NCBI GenBank assembly: GCA_948146395.1
Contig: OX411559.1
Coordinates: 996,001-1,060,000 of the forward strand
DNA: 64,000 bases
Source of the DNA: Fragum whitleyi
Lineage: Eukaryota > Mollusca > Bivalvia > Cardiida > Cardiidae
Direction of reading: 5' to 3'
Shown one piece after another: positions 34,427-45,737 of this stretch (the first letter of the stretch is position 1; every line of letters starts with the position of its first letter). A program made the translations under genes and the position numbers. The notes beneath the pieces were generated by a model, which was not told where the DNA came from, searched no databases, and worked only from the letters and a program-made list of their open reading frames with translations.

Positions 34427-34866
34427 TACAGTTAGTAACATCGTAAAATTGACATTCATCATAATCAAAACCATTCTAAATCGCTCACACTGCGCTCAAT
34501 TCATTCATTCCAAACACTCGCTCAAACCATTCAAAAACGCTAAAACCTATGTAGAAGATAGCATTAACAACTTCATTCAGAAGAAATAAAGCTGGAGAAA
34601 AATCGCGATTTCAATTACATAATTCAAATTGGAAGCGTCAGATATTTTCATGAATAAATAGGAAGCTATTTATGTAACTTTTATACATATTTTATTAAAG
34701 GGAGGTAATCAATATCGATAATTTTGTTCTACCAGAACAAAATTTGCGATATTCGACTACCTCCCATTAAATTCACTCAAAACTCGCTCCATACTCTCAT
34801 TCAGTTTCATTCCCAAATCATTCCAAGATCATTTACCTTGTCAATTTCACAATGTTGTTAACTGTA
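34427..34866 (+). mobile_element. M1 element, class A, full length
   Basis: 440 bp, TACAGTTAGTAACATCGTA to CACAATGTTGTTAACTGTA. All parts present. Confidence 0.9.
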
Positions 34867-35045
34867 AAAGTATTGTAAAATTGATTTTCAAAGATTCCTT
34901 GAATTCATAAAGCAACAAAGTTAATTTTATGATGTTTTCGAATCTGCGTTCAGAATGACTAAGCTAGCAGACGATTCCTTTTTTAATACTTTTTATGAAT
35001 CTGTGAGTGCAAAGCATTTTACCATTTCTCAAAAATCCAAAGGTA

Positions 35046-35430
35046 CCTCGTCATTCAGCGCTCTATTCACTCATTCCAAACATTCACTCAAATCGATCAA
35101 AAACGCTCCAAATGACTAAAGAGAATACAATCAACAGCTACATTGAAAATAAATATAAATCGAGAAAATCGCGATTACACTGACATAATTGTAATTGTTA
35201 GCGTCTGATAAGTTCTTGAAGAAAAAGGAAACTATTAACAGAACTTTTATGCATATTTTATTAAAGGGAGGTAATGAATATCGCTAATTTGTTCATCATG
35301 AACAAAATTGGCGATATTGGATTACCTGCCTTTAATTTCACTCAAAACTCGCTCCACACACTCATTCAAATTCATTCCAGAATCATTCCCATTCATTCAT
35401 CTTGTCACTTTCACGATGTTTTTAAGTGTA
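35046..35430 (+). mobile_element. M1 element, class A, left end lost
   Basis: Begins inside the CACTCATTCC arm (CATTCAGCGCTCTATTCA). Module, central palindrome and right end are present to CACGATGTTTTTAAGTGTA. Confidence 0.85.
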
Positions 35431-36180
35431 CGTTTACAAACACAGGGCAAGTTTATACATGTGTAGACCGTATCTGGCATGGAGGAGATACAAACGTGAC
35501 CTTTCTTACACCCAGACCGGTGTTTAGACTAGAAGTTAACCGTCAATACTGTGAGAACTGATAAACCGTGATGATTGATATCTTTACATGATAATTATGA
35601 TGTTGAAATACATCTCTGCTGGGAGGTCAAACCTCGTCACTTCGGCATCAACGAGCAAAAATCACTATGCTGAGACTGCTCCGATTCTAAAGCTACGATT
35701 GCATGAATTACAATGTTATTTAACAATTTCGCCATCTCAAACTGTGAAGAGTTCAATGGTGGAGAGAATCTATTTGATGTCATTTCTTCGACAAAGATAA
35801 ACCGAAAACTATCGAGGAATTAGTCGCAAGATGTTTGTAAAAGCTCTACGGCAATATATATCATCAACCTAAAGATTTATTGAACGTAGAAAAAAATGTA
35901 CATTAAAATATATACTTTGGGATATAAAAGTAGAGCATTGAATAACTAACTATACTCAATAACAAAAATAACGCATCGCTTATTTTTTTAGAAATACTTT
36001 TTACATTATCTAAAGATTGGCAGAATCGTTATACCAAAACAAACATTGACTTATTTTCATTTAAGACAAAAAGGTTGATACCGTATACCTACGCATTGAA
36101 GAGTTACAAAATCATAAAGGCGACAACCTCCAAAATCAAAATGAAACTAAAGTCAGTTTTCATTGCTAAGTAAAAGTCAT
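35431..36180. other. No gene seen
   Basis: Two short open frames (35274-35561 and 35588-35800) cross or follow the M1 end and have no family features. Confidence 0.4.
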
Positions 36181-36358
36181 ACTCAAGCTGTAGTTACGGT
36201 GTTTTGATTATTCACAAACACTCATAAATCATAAGAAGGGAGCGGACGGAGGACATTCATCTTTGGTATCAGTTCTCACATCGCATTCATCTTATATATT
36301 CTTCAGTTGTCGCCTTCTGCGAGCGTATAAATTTCAAAGTCCTATACACCTATGCATT
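36181..36358 (+). mobile_element. M8 repeat copy
   Basis: CAAGCTGTAGTTACGGTGTT, AAGGGAGCGGACGGAGGACA, GTTGTCGCCTTCTGCGAGCG and AATTTCAAAGTCCTA match, inverted, the sequence at 49212-49389. Ends not defined. Confidence 0.65.
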
Positions 36359-36559
36359 AGACAACAATTTAGACAAGGTTGTTTCATTGATAACCATCAA
36401 CTATATATCACGTGTACACATGTAACATGGTTCCAATACCTCGCGTGCTGATAAGCCGTTAATTGACAGTTTTGCAAGATATCTACATGTAACTGACATA
36501 TCTTATCTATACACCTTCAAAACTTTCAAAATCTGGATAGGGAAAATTCATTTAAAAAC

Positions 36560-36970
36560 TCAATTTGACATTCATCTCAATCAAATCCGTTCTTAATCGC
36601 TCACTCAGCGCTCAATACATTCATTACAAACACTCTCTCTAACCATTAAGCACGTATCAAATTCTTTTGAAAATATTTCGAAATCGACCCAGAAGATAAA
36701 CACTTAATTCAAATCGATCAAATAATTCTTCAATTTTATTCTCTGGTGTTAATTTAAATATGTCTGATTGGTCCATGAAGACAAAAAAACAAAAGAATAC
36801 TAATATCTTATTAAAAGGGGGGATAAATATAGCTAATTTTGTTCATCTTGAACAAAATTAGCGATATTGTATTGCCTCCCTCGAATTTCACTCAACACAT
36901 TCATTCAATTTTATTCCAAAACCATTCCAAAATCATTCATCTTGTCAATTTCACAATCTTCCTAATTGTA
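36560..36970 (+). mobile_element. M1 element, class B, left terminus eroded
   Basis: From TTTGACATTCATCTCAATC to CACAATCTTCCTAATTGTA. Class-B module (ATTTCGAAATCGACCC, GTCTGATTGGTCCATGAAGA) and intact central palindrome. Confidence 0.85.
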
Positions 36971-37064
36971 AGTAATGTGCCAAAAGTCAACAATGAGCGA
37001 CACTGGAAAGTAATCGATGCGGCAGCAATCTCTTGCTCATCTCAGATCCTAGACATCAACGACC

Positions 37065-37371
37065 TGAAACGAACTGAGCCGCCGTCATAGCGCGGCTGGT
37101 AGCGCGTCGGACTGTCAATCTAGAGCTCCCGGGTTCGATTTCCGACGGCGGCAATCATTCTTTCCGACTATTTGTCTCTCACCAATGGGTTGATAATCGT
37201 AGACCTATGTGAGATAGCAGCTGGCGGCTAGTAAAGTATGTGACGGATGTATTGGTGAGAGAAATACAAGGAATCAATTGTTAGGTGCTCCAGCCGCCGC
37301 GATATAAATGAAAAATTGTTGAAAGCGGCGTAAAACTCAATTCATTCAATCAATCAATTGAAACGAACTGA
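37065..37371 (+). mobile_element. SINE-A, full length, 13-bp target-site duplication
   Basis: TGAAACGAACTGA flanks both sides (37065-37077 and 37359-37371). The 281-bp SINE starts exactly at a tRNA-like head (37078-37152): acceptor GCCGCCG/CGGCGGC pairs perfectly, A box TAGCGCGGCTGG, B box GGTTCGATTTC, anticodon-loop CTGTCAA (GTC, Asp-like). The anticodon stem mispairs and there is a long body (GTCTCTCACC... AAGCGGCGTAAAAC) plus (CAAT)n tail, so this is a SINE head, not a tRNA gene. This copy defines the complete element. Confidence 0.92.
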
Positions 37372-37832
37372 TGTCGAATTATCGCAGTTATGTATATATC
37401 AGCCGCCTATTTGACTTAAATTCTTACGAACACAATAATCGTAAGCGTAAGTTAAAATCACAAATAGTTTCTGGTGTTTTCATTGACTTTTAGATTCTGC
37501 CTTGCAATATTTTATATCTCATTGGAATCGTCTTAAGGAGATATATATACATATATAGTTACTTCTGTGGAATTAATTTGAATTATTCACTTACGCGAAA
37601 AGTGGTCGTAGGATGTATAGTAAAGAGGCCCCAGCTCCGCGACTTTTTGTTTAATGCCTTCATGATTTTTTTAAATGACTCGTTGAAATCTAACAATTTC
37701 ATGACATCGAAAGATGAAAAGAAAAACATTCATTGTTTTTTAAACTTTTTTTTTTCAACTATTTTGTGCGCTGGCAAAGAAAAAAAGCTGCGCGATCAAA
37801 ATATGCAAACGGAGTCTGAAAAATGTTTTTAA
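37372..37832. other. No feature seen
   Basis: An 84-codon open frame at 37578-37832 is low-complexity and ends at the M7 border; not supported as a gene. Confidence 0.4.
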
Positions 37833-38103
37833 ATATGTGACCCGTCACGCGAAAATGGACCATGTGGTAATTCGAATATTAAGTATTCGAAAAAGAAATT
37901 GGTTCTAGTACAGCCAAACCAAGGTTGCATTTCAAAACTTCTTTCACAGAAAGGTAGATTGATCATTCCTGATTCAGAAAACAAGTTAATAAGAAGCGAA
38001 AAGTGTCAACACTAGTCAGTCTGCGCAGTTCGCGCAGTCTGACTAGGGTCTACACTTTACGCACTGCCTATGTGGTCCTTGTTTGCGTGATGGGTCACAT
38101 ATG
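37833..38103. mobile_element. M7 element, complete
   Basis: Terminal inverted repeats ATATGTGACCCGTCACGC and GCGTGATGGGTCACATAT, extending to GGACCA/TGGTCC. Inner hairpin AGTCAGTCTGCGC/GCGCAGTCTGACT (38007-38044). About 270 bp and too short to code for a transposase. Confidence 0.85.
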
Positions 38104-39478
38104 CTAGTTGGTGATAGACATCATTTTTACTTTCTTTTTTAATAATTATTTTCTTGCCATTTGTTACATACTGAATATACTTGTAAACTGAAATTGTACT
38201 GGTACATACACTTAATAGTTCTACTAAATATCTTTTGGTACAAAGAGCCAACATTTATCGTCCAGAGTCTATCATTCTGTCGACAAGGAATGTTCACACA
38301 CACTCAACATGACTAATGATCCACGCGAAGTAAAAGTAAAACAAAGGAAATTCTTTGCCAGATAAATTGAGATTGGAACATGTTGATATCCTTGCTATAG
38401 ACTAGTTTCAACGCCGTTAGAATACGTCAGTCCCTGAAGGTCGAATTGTCAGTGCGTGGCAAAAAAAGGCTTAGAGAGCAGCAAGATACTGAAAATACAA
38501 GGAAATAAAAAAAAATTGACATGGACATAATGTAATTTCTAACCAGCTCATGCCAAGCTCAAAATACATATTCGACCGAGAAATACATTCCATTGAAATT
38601 TAACTTACATCTCGCCTAATGGTGGACATTATAAAAGCAATGCGCGATTCCAGAATTTTTACGTAGATTTTGCCAATTATTTATAACATAAAGAAGCATA
38701 AATGCATGACATTAGATGGTATGTTATGCTAGTAATGGAAATCAAGAAAATCATTTGGTTAATTAATAACTGCATTCCAACGAGAAATCTGATCTGAACC
38801 GAGTAGAAAAACACTGCCAACACATGGAATAATTACAAGACATTTCTAATTTACGAACACATGGTGATTTTAGAATATGTATTCATAGAATTATGCTTTC
38901 TGTACACCAAAACTTGACTGTTTATCTTATTTTACCCTTCTTCAGTCGAATTTAAATTACATTTCAAACAATTTAAAAATTATTTTGGATATTTCAACAA
39001 GTCTTGATCATTTTTTTTTTCAAGAAAAATCAAAAGCAAGCAGTGGATGCTAAAATCAGACAAACTTTTATCATTCTCGAGTAAAAAGTTTGTAAAATTT
39101 CAACTTGAGACTTAAACTTTAATTCAGTTTTAATACTGATATAAAACATTAAGGATCATGTTTTTAAGTTCTTTCTAAATAACAACTTATTTTCATAATC
39201 TTTTTTGTGCTCATACATTTATTTGAAATATAAATTTAAGACAATTCTCAATTGAGCACAAAAAAAAAGGTTGTTTACTTTAACCCCGGGTCCAGATCTG
39301 CTAGGGCTGATCTTGATTAACAATTCGACTGATCATTTTATCTTTTTATCTGTGGTATTTGAAATAGTTATGCGCTGGGCCGTCCGATTAGAGAAGATCG
39401 GATTTTAGAATTTAGATTTTAAAAAGGCTGCCATTTATATGAAGCTTTGGCACTCATTAACATCATATATATATATTC
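38104..39478. other. No feature seen
   Basis: About 1.4 kb of AT-rich sequence without any repeat or coding signature I recognise; one of the longest such stretches here. Confidence 0.45.
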
Positions 39479-39479
39479 G

Positions 39480-39695
39480 TGGTGTCCGTGGTTTAGTGGT
39501 AGAGCGTCGGCCTCTTGACCCAAAGGTCCTGAGTTCGATTCCCGGGAGCGGCTATCGATCTTGGTTCTTTCATTGGCCCACACCTTCGGCGCGAGTACTG
39601 GTGAATTTTCCAGGAAGCAGAATCGAGAGGGATTAATCTAAGTTGCAAGAACTTGTTTCCCAATCGATGTAAAATAAATAGGTTTAAACCAACAT
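39480..39695 (+). mobile_element. SINE-B, tRNA-derived
   Basis: Head TGGTGTCCGTGGTTTAGTGG (A box) and GAGTTCGATTCCCGGGAGCG (B box). Body CACACCTTCGGCGCGAGTA, TTTTCCAGGAAGCAGAATCG and TTGTTTCCCAATCGATGTAA; tail AAATAAATAGGTTTAAACC. The open frames across it are not genes. Confidence 0.85.
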
Positions 39696-39955
39696 ATAAA
39701 CACAAGACGATGGATTCCTGTCTTTGTGGGTGAGTTTTCCAAGCAAGCACATCTCATGAGCTCAACAGACCTTTAAAAAAAAAATAAATAAACTAGCAAC
39801 TTGAAAGTAAATGTGTGTCCCAGATTTACCATCGATTTCGCTGAATATGATTCTTTTAGTAAACAGTGCAACACAATACAATGGAAACATGTTACCCATA
39901 CAAGGGCGTATAAAATAGACTCCCAGTGCATGAAGGTAGAAAATGATTACCAGTA

Positions 39956-40373
39956 TACAGTAAAGAAAATCGTTAAATTGACCTTAAACTCGATAAAAAC
40001 CAATCTAAATCGCTCACTCCAAACACTCACTCAACCCATTCAAAAACGCTCAAAATTACTAAAAAATAAGATCAACAACTACAATAAAAATAAATATAGC
40101 TAGAAAAAAGGTCGATTTCGCTAAAACAATTTAAATTGTAAGCGACTGATTGTTTTTTTTTTAAAAAAAGAAGCTATTGATAGAACTTGTATTAATATTT
40201 TTTAAAAGGAGGTAATAAATATCGCTAGTTTTGTTCATCCTGAACAAAAATAGCGATGTTGGATTACCTCCCTTTAATTTAACTCAGAACTCAATCCTCT
40301 CACTCATTCAACTTCACTCAAAATCACTTCAAACTCATTCAACTTGTCACTTTCAAGATGTTATTAACTATAG
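39956..40373 (+). mobile_element. M1 element, class A, full length
   Basis: TACAGTAAAGAAAATCGTTA to CAAGATGTTATTAACTATA. The module contains GGTCGATTTCGCTAAAACAA. Central palindrome at 40210-40275. Confidence 0.85.
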
Positions 40374-41036
40374 GCATATACAATTACAAAGTAAAGGCAT
40401 TTAGGCGACAAATTCTAGAATAGTTATTTTGTAGGGTAACGACGTGTTTCTAAGAAAGGGAACGAGTTTTCTTGTGGCACATTTATTGGTAGAAAAGCAG
40501 AGAAAAGCTACGTTCTTGTTGTAATGTGAACGGTTTAATTGCTATAATTATATTGTTTTACCCCATGGAGAGAATATATGTCTTGCAGTTATTAGTGTTA
40601 TATACACGACCTTCACCCGATCCTAGAGTTGAACGAAAATTCTAAGCAGTGATTTTTTTTCTTATTCATTTACTTATTAAATGATTACTTTATTTACTAA
40701 ATTACCTATTAATTCATTTATTTACTTTACTACTTATTTATTCTTTTATTTTACTTATTTATCTATTTTACATAGACCATTGAATATTCTTTAAAATAAA
40801 GAAGAAGGATATGGGGGTAACATAAATAATAGAAGAATAAGAAAGCTAAACACCAAATAAAGAAAACAAGTGTATGTTAAAGCTCAAAAGTTTCAACACC
40901 CAATGATATTCGATTAACTCTTATTATTAATTATCAGAACAAAATAGAACAGAACTTTATTCTAACTGAATCAATCAAACATAGACGGTGTTTATCTTTG
41001 ACAGTTTTATCTGCGGGCATTCTATTTTCTTGAAAA
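40374..41036. other. No gene; low-complexity T-rich stretch
   Basis: 40661-40775 is a loose (ATTTACTT)n run. The rest is unassigned. Confidence 0.5.
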
Positions 41037-41277
41037 TGTGTGGTATCCGTGGTCAAGAGGTAGAGCGTCGGCATCTTGACCATAAGGTCCTAAGTTCGAT
41101 TCCCGGGAGCGGCTAGATCGATCTTGGTTCATTAATTGGTAACTATGGAAACATTGGCCCACACATTCGGCGCGAGTATGGGTGATTTTTTTCAGGAAGC
41201 AGTATCGAGGGGGGTATATCAAAGTTGTGAGAACTTGTTTCCCAATCGATGTAACATAAATAGGTTTTAACCAAATC
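41037..41277 (+). mobile_element. SINE-B, tRNA-derived
   Basis: Same head and body as 39.5 kb (GTGGTCAAGAGGTAGAGCG, AAGTTCGATTCCCGGGAGC, ACATTCGGCGCGAGTATGG) with 20 extra bases after the head (ATTGGTAACTATGGAAACAT). TCTTGAAAAT before and TCTTCAAAAT after may be a one-mismatch target duplication. Confidence 0.85.
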
Positions 41278-41283
41278 TTCAAA

Positions 41284-41362
41284 ATTGAATCCTTCGACAG
41301 TTTTTGTGTCGTTACATACATTTCTGTATGTAACGACTCAAAAAACTGTCGAAGTATTCAAT
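41284..41362. repeat. Hairpin, ~37-bp arms
   Basis: ATTGAATCCTTCGACAGTTT...GTCGTTACATACA and its inverse, 4-base loop TTTC, few mismatches. It immediately follows the SINE-B tail. Confidence 0.85.
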
Positions 41363-41499
41363 AGTCTAGTGCAGAAAGGACATTATCGTCTACGCGGGAG
41401 TCTTAAAGCTGATAACATAAGAATTTCGATCGGTCTGTAAACTTAAAATATTTCTATCTGTGATCAAATGTAGGACCTTTTGTCTGTTTGTTCAGACTA

Positions 41500-41909
41500 A
41501 AAGTTAGTTACATCGTAAAATGATTTTGGAAAAATTTTGGAATGAAATTGAATGAGTGTGTGAAGCGAGTTTTGAGTGAATTTAATGGGAGGTAATCCAA
41601 TATAGCCAAATTCTGTTCAGGATGGATTGCTTCTCTTTCATAAAATATGAATTCAAATTCTATAAATAGCTTCATTTGTCTTCAAAGACCGATTAGACGC
41701 TTACAATTTGAATTATGTCAGTGAAATCGCGATTTTTCTCTATCCGACTTCATCTAGAATGACATTGTTGGTTCTATATCTTTCAAAATGTTTGAGCGTT
41801 TTTTAATGGTCTGGGTAAGTGTTTGGAATTAATGAATGGGGCGATGAGTGTACGATTTGGAGTGGTTTTGATTTGGATGAAAGTGAATTTCACGATGTAA
41901 CTAACTGTA
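41500..41909 (-). mobile_element. M1 element, class A
   Basis: AAGTTAGTTACATCGTAAAA to CACGATGTAACTAACTGTA. About half of the central palindrome is deleted (CAGGATGGATTGCTTCTC). Confidence 0.85.
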
Positions 41910-42422
41910 CATGTAACATGATTCATTTGAAATCGACATGGGTGATAACGTCCATTAAATATGTATTTCCTATGTTTTACGACAAGGATAAAATACCCGC
42001 CATATGTTGTCGTAAAACATGTAAACAGAACCGTTTATGGTCACTTCAAACAACCTATTCTATAATGGTGGAAACAAAAGAACAATAAACATTATCACTT
42101 TACATTGTTCAATATATTTATGTTTTACTGTTCTTGCTGATATTAATAACATGACAATTTGTTAATCTCTCAAATAACTTAGTAACAAATTGATTAACTA
42201 TTTTTTATCCCTTTTTCCGATTCCCCGAATCGTTTAACCTTTATATGTGGCGAATGCAGAAAAATAAGTATTTTTAAAAAATCTAGACTTATAAGTCATT
42301 TGCACCGATATAGTGTAGAACACTGAATATGTTGACCATACCAACGTTCAAGCAACGAGATGATGTGATTTTGCATCAAATCATTACGTCATTGACATTC
42401 GCTAGCATTTCAAATGGTTACA
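41910..42422. other. No gene; hairpin
   Basis: ATGTTTTACGACAA (41972) and TTGTCGTAAAACAT (42007) form a 14-bp stem with a ~21-base loop. An 89-codon open frame (41819-42088) begins inside M1 and is not credible. Confidence 0.45.
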
Positions 42423-42857
42423 TTTAGGTACATCGTGAAATTGACATTCATCTCAACCAAAACCATTCTAAATCGCTCACTCAGCGCTCTCTTCATTCAT
42501 TCAAAACGCTCACTTAAACCATTCAAACACGCTCAAACCAATTGAAAAGTATGTAATTAACAATGTCATTCAAAATAGATTTGGTTACAGAAAATCGCGA
42601 TTTCACTGACATAATTCAAATTGTAAGCGTCTAATATGTTCTCGAAGAAATAGGAAGATATCTATTGAATTTGTATGCATATCTTATTAAAGGGAGGTAA
42701 TCAATATCGCTAATTTTGTTCATCCTGAAAAAAATTGCGATATTGGATTACCTCCCATTAAATTCACTCAAAACTCGCTCCACACACTCAATCAATTTCA
42801 TTCCTAAATCATTCAAAAATCATTCACCTCGTGAATTTTACGATGTTGTTAACTGTA
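42423..42857 (+). mobile_element. M1 element, class A, full length
   Basis: TTTAGGTACATCGTGAAATT to TACGATGTTGTTAACTGTA; the first few bases are eroded. It lies inverted to the copy at 41.5-41.9 kb. Confidence 0.88.
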
Positions 42858-43173
42858 TCTGAGAAGACTAGATGTAACAACGATTTTAAAATTTCTCACA
42901 TGTTTGAGGGTCGATGTAGCCTTGAAAAATGAATTCTTAACATAAGTTAAAGAAATTAGATTGGTTTAAATAACATCAACTGACAAATTATTTTAAAATG
43001 GGTATTTTACCTATATTAATCAGTTATTGGTCTTAATTCAAAGATAAAGTCATGATATTTTCACAGGGTACCAACTAGTAAACACGAAAAATGAAAATAA
43101 TGAAAATATTCTATTCAACCCCAATTATTCAAGATCTAAGTCATATTCAGCAAGTTCACCTCACTATAGTTTA
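42858..43173. other. No feature seen
   Basis: AT-rich spacer. Confidence 0.4.
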
Positions 43174-43309
43174 CCAGCCCTCCGTTCAGGATGAAAACTT
43201 TAGCGAAGCGCTTTCGAAATGATACCTCGCTTTGCACTTAAGTGCAAGTGCAAAGCGGGGTATCATCTCAAAGCGCTCGCGAAACGCTTTTACATCCTGA
43301 AACCAGGGC
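43174..43309. mobile_element. M5 element, complete hairpin
   Basis: Ends CCAGCCCTCCGTTCAGGATG and the inverse of CATCCTGAAACCAGGGC. The inner palindrome is ATACCTCGCTTTGCACTTAA / AAGTGCAAAGCGGGGTAT. GCGAAGCGCTTTCGAAATGA pairs with its imperfect inverse on the other arm. Confidence 0.8.
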
Positions 43310-43621
43310 ACATCTTACGTTGAATCCCCAACTCATAATGACAGTCGTAATGGCACGGAATTATATTATTACCATGAATTGAGCGCGTTCCAGAGTTGTT
43401 CATTAAAATACCTGGAAACTTCTCCAACATGTACAGATTTCAATATGCAGACAGATCCACAGCGTTAATTTAAAACAGACACGCGGATTTACTCGAAGAT
43501 GTAATTAGGTTCATATTCTACCTGTTGATTTTTCTTTCATCTCAACGTTTAAATGACGTAAAGTCACATTAATATAGCGAAATAAAAAAGACGATATTTT
43601 GTGATGTTTTTTATGATAGCA
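43310..43621. other. No feature seen
   Basis: Unassigned spacer. Confidence 0.4.
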
Positions 43622-44046
43622 TACAGTTAGAAATATCGTGAAATTGACATGCATCTCGTTCAAAACCATTCCAAATCACTCACTCATCGCTCCAATCATT
43701 CATTCATTATACTCACTCCAATCACTCAAAAACGCTCCGAAATTATTAAAAATCGCTTCGATATCGTTAAAGACGACCAACATTTTTTCAAATCGATCAA
43801 CTTATTCTACGATTTTATTTATTGATGTGGATTTTAAAGTGACTGATTGGTCTACGCTGACACAAAAACAGTAAAGTACGTATATTTTTTTAAAGGGAGG
43901 TAATAAATATCGATAATTTTGTTCATCTTGAACAAATTTAGCGAAATAAGATTGTCCCCCTTTAATTTCACTCAATACTCGTCCCACACACTTATTCAAT
44001 TTCATTCTAATATCATTCCAAAATCATTCGTCTTGTTAATTTCATA
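43622..44046 (+). mobile_element. M1 element, class B, right terminus cut by HIN-2
   Basis: TACAGTTAGAAATATCGTGA through the class-B module (CGATATCGTTAAAGACGACC) and central palindrome to CTTGTTAATTTCATAA, where HIN-2 begins. The final ~17 bases are not found after HIN-2. Confidence 0.85.
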
Positions 44047-44047
44047 A

Positions 44048-45185
44048 CAAGAGGACCATGATGGTCCTAGATCGCTCACCTGACTCTCTTTGATCACTTT
44101 GACATTACATCAAGTAAAAAGGCTGATGTCATAAAGAAGATAATTTCTACATAAAACCAAGTTTCACTAAATTTTGGCCATATTTGAGGCCATTAGAGTT
44201 ATTTCAAGTAAATTATCATTGAGACTCCTTTTCCAGTGATATGGCATGAATCCTTCCCATTTTCAACAGAGTTCATTCTTGTGAGCTTGCAAACATTTTG
44301 ACCACGTTTCATGAAGATTTGACCATATTTCTGGCGTCTGGAGCTCTTATAAGAAAATTGTCATTACGGCCCCTTTTCCTGTGATATGGCACGGATCCTT
44401 CCCATTTTCAAAAGAGTTCATCCTCATGACCTAACAAATATTCTGACCAAGTTTCATGATGATTGGACCATATTTGTGGCTTCTAGAGTGTAAAAAATGT
44501 CATTAAGGCCCCTTTTCCCTTGATATGGCGTGGATCCTTCCCATTTTCCATAGGGTTCATCTTTGAGACTTAACAAACATTCTGACTAAGTTTCATGAAG
44601 ATTGGGCCATATTTGTGGCTTCTAGAGTGTAAACAAGAAAATTGTCATAAAGGCCCCTTTTCCCGTGATATGGCATGGATCCTTCCCATATTCAATAGGG
44701 TTCATCCTTGTGACCTGACAATCATTCTGACCAAGTTTCATGAAGATTGGGCCATATTTGTGGCCTCTAGAGTGTAAACCAGAAAATTGTCATTAAGGCC
44801 CCTTTTCCCGTGATATGGCGTGGATCCTTCCCATTTTCGATAGGGTTCATCCTTGTGACCTGACCAACATGCTGACCAAGTTTCATGAAGATTGGGCCAT
44901 ATTTGTGGCCTCTAGAGTGTAAACAAGAAAATTGTCATTAAGGCCCATTTTCCCGTGATATGGCATGGATCCTTCCCATTTTCAATAGGGTTCATCCTTG
45001 TGACCTGACCAACATTCTGACCAAGTTTCATGATGATTGGATCATATTTGTGGCCTCTAGAGTGTAAACACTTAAATTGTTGACGCATGACGACAGACGA
45101 CGCACGACGCACGACGGACGACAGACGACAGACATTCAATGATCACAAAAGCTCACCTTGAGCACGATGTGCTCAGGTGAGCTAA
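44048..45185 (+). mobile_element. HIN-2: HIN element with ~145 bp tandem core
   Basis: Starts CAAGAGGACCATGATGGTCC then TCGCTCACCTGA. The core has about six units of ~145 bp (GACCAAGTTTCATGAAGATT, GTGGCCTCTAGAGTGTAAAC, GATATGGCATGGATCCTTCC). A (GACGCAC/GACAGAC)n run follows, ending in hairpin GCTCACCTTGAGCAC/GTGCTCAGGTGAGC and CTAA. The termini match HIN-1, but the core sequence is largely different apart from the GATTGGGC and GGCCTCTAGAGTGT words. Confidence 0.75.
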
Positions 45186-45737
45186 AAACATAATGAAAAT
45201 GTAAACAAATGACTACATGTACGTTAAAACGGGACAAACAAATTCAAGGTGTTCGTTAAGAACTTCATTTCAGTTTAAACGGTAATGTCTCTAAAGAAAT
45301 ATAATTTGCAAAACATTGAGAAAAAATACAGATATTGCTTCTACAAGTTCCCTAAACGTCAAAGGTTTTGAAATTAAGTCAGCTGAAATCTGCCGTCTGC
45401 ATCATCTTTGAATTTTGTCTTTAACTTTGTCGTCTGGTATTGGGTTAAGTATAACATGGGGTTATTGACTTCTATAGCAAACATCATGATAAGCCTAATA
45501 GACTGCATATCTTTTGTAATAAAACACCGCTTCAAAAGATCTTCTCTTGATATGTTCTCATTCTGACTGACAGATATTACATCATGAGACTTCTAATGGG
45601 AAAGCAGACCCGTAAAAACAGGGGAGGGGGAAGGGGGTGTTACAGAAATGTGGAGGCCGTAGCCCCCCACCCCCCACCCCCACCCCCCCCCCCCGAAAAA
45701 AAATCCGAAAAGTAAGACATATTGCAATTGTAATGTT
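45186..45737. other. No gene; C-rich tract
   Basis: 45661-45695 is almost pure C on the plus strand, with GGGGAGGGGGAAGGGGG just before it (45623-45639). Otherwise unassigned. Confidence 0.5.
45661..45695 (-). repeat. Poly-G/C tract, possible G-quadruplex
   Basis: Minus strand reads runs of 5-13 G separated by single T or A bases, satisfying the simple G3+N1-7 pattern. Confidence 0.8.

Noticed and set aside
35274..35561. 95-codon open frame
   Set aside because: Starts in the M1 central palindrome and reads through the M1 arm; similar frames arise at other M1 copies (36839, 52068).
37078..37152. tRNA-Asp-like gene
   Set aside because: Anticodon stem is mispaired, and the sequence continues into a SINE body and tail within a target duplication.
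39480..39555. tRNA-like sequence with good A and B boxes
   Set aside because: Same head occurs with a shared downstream body at 41.04 and 46.5 kb, so it is SINE-B.
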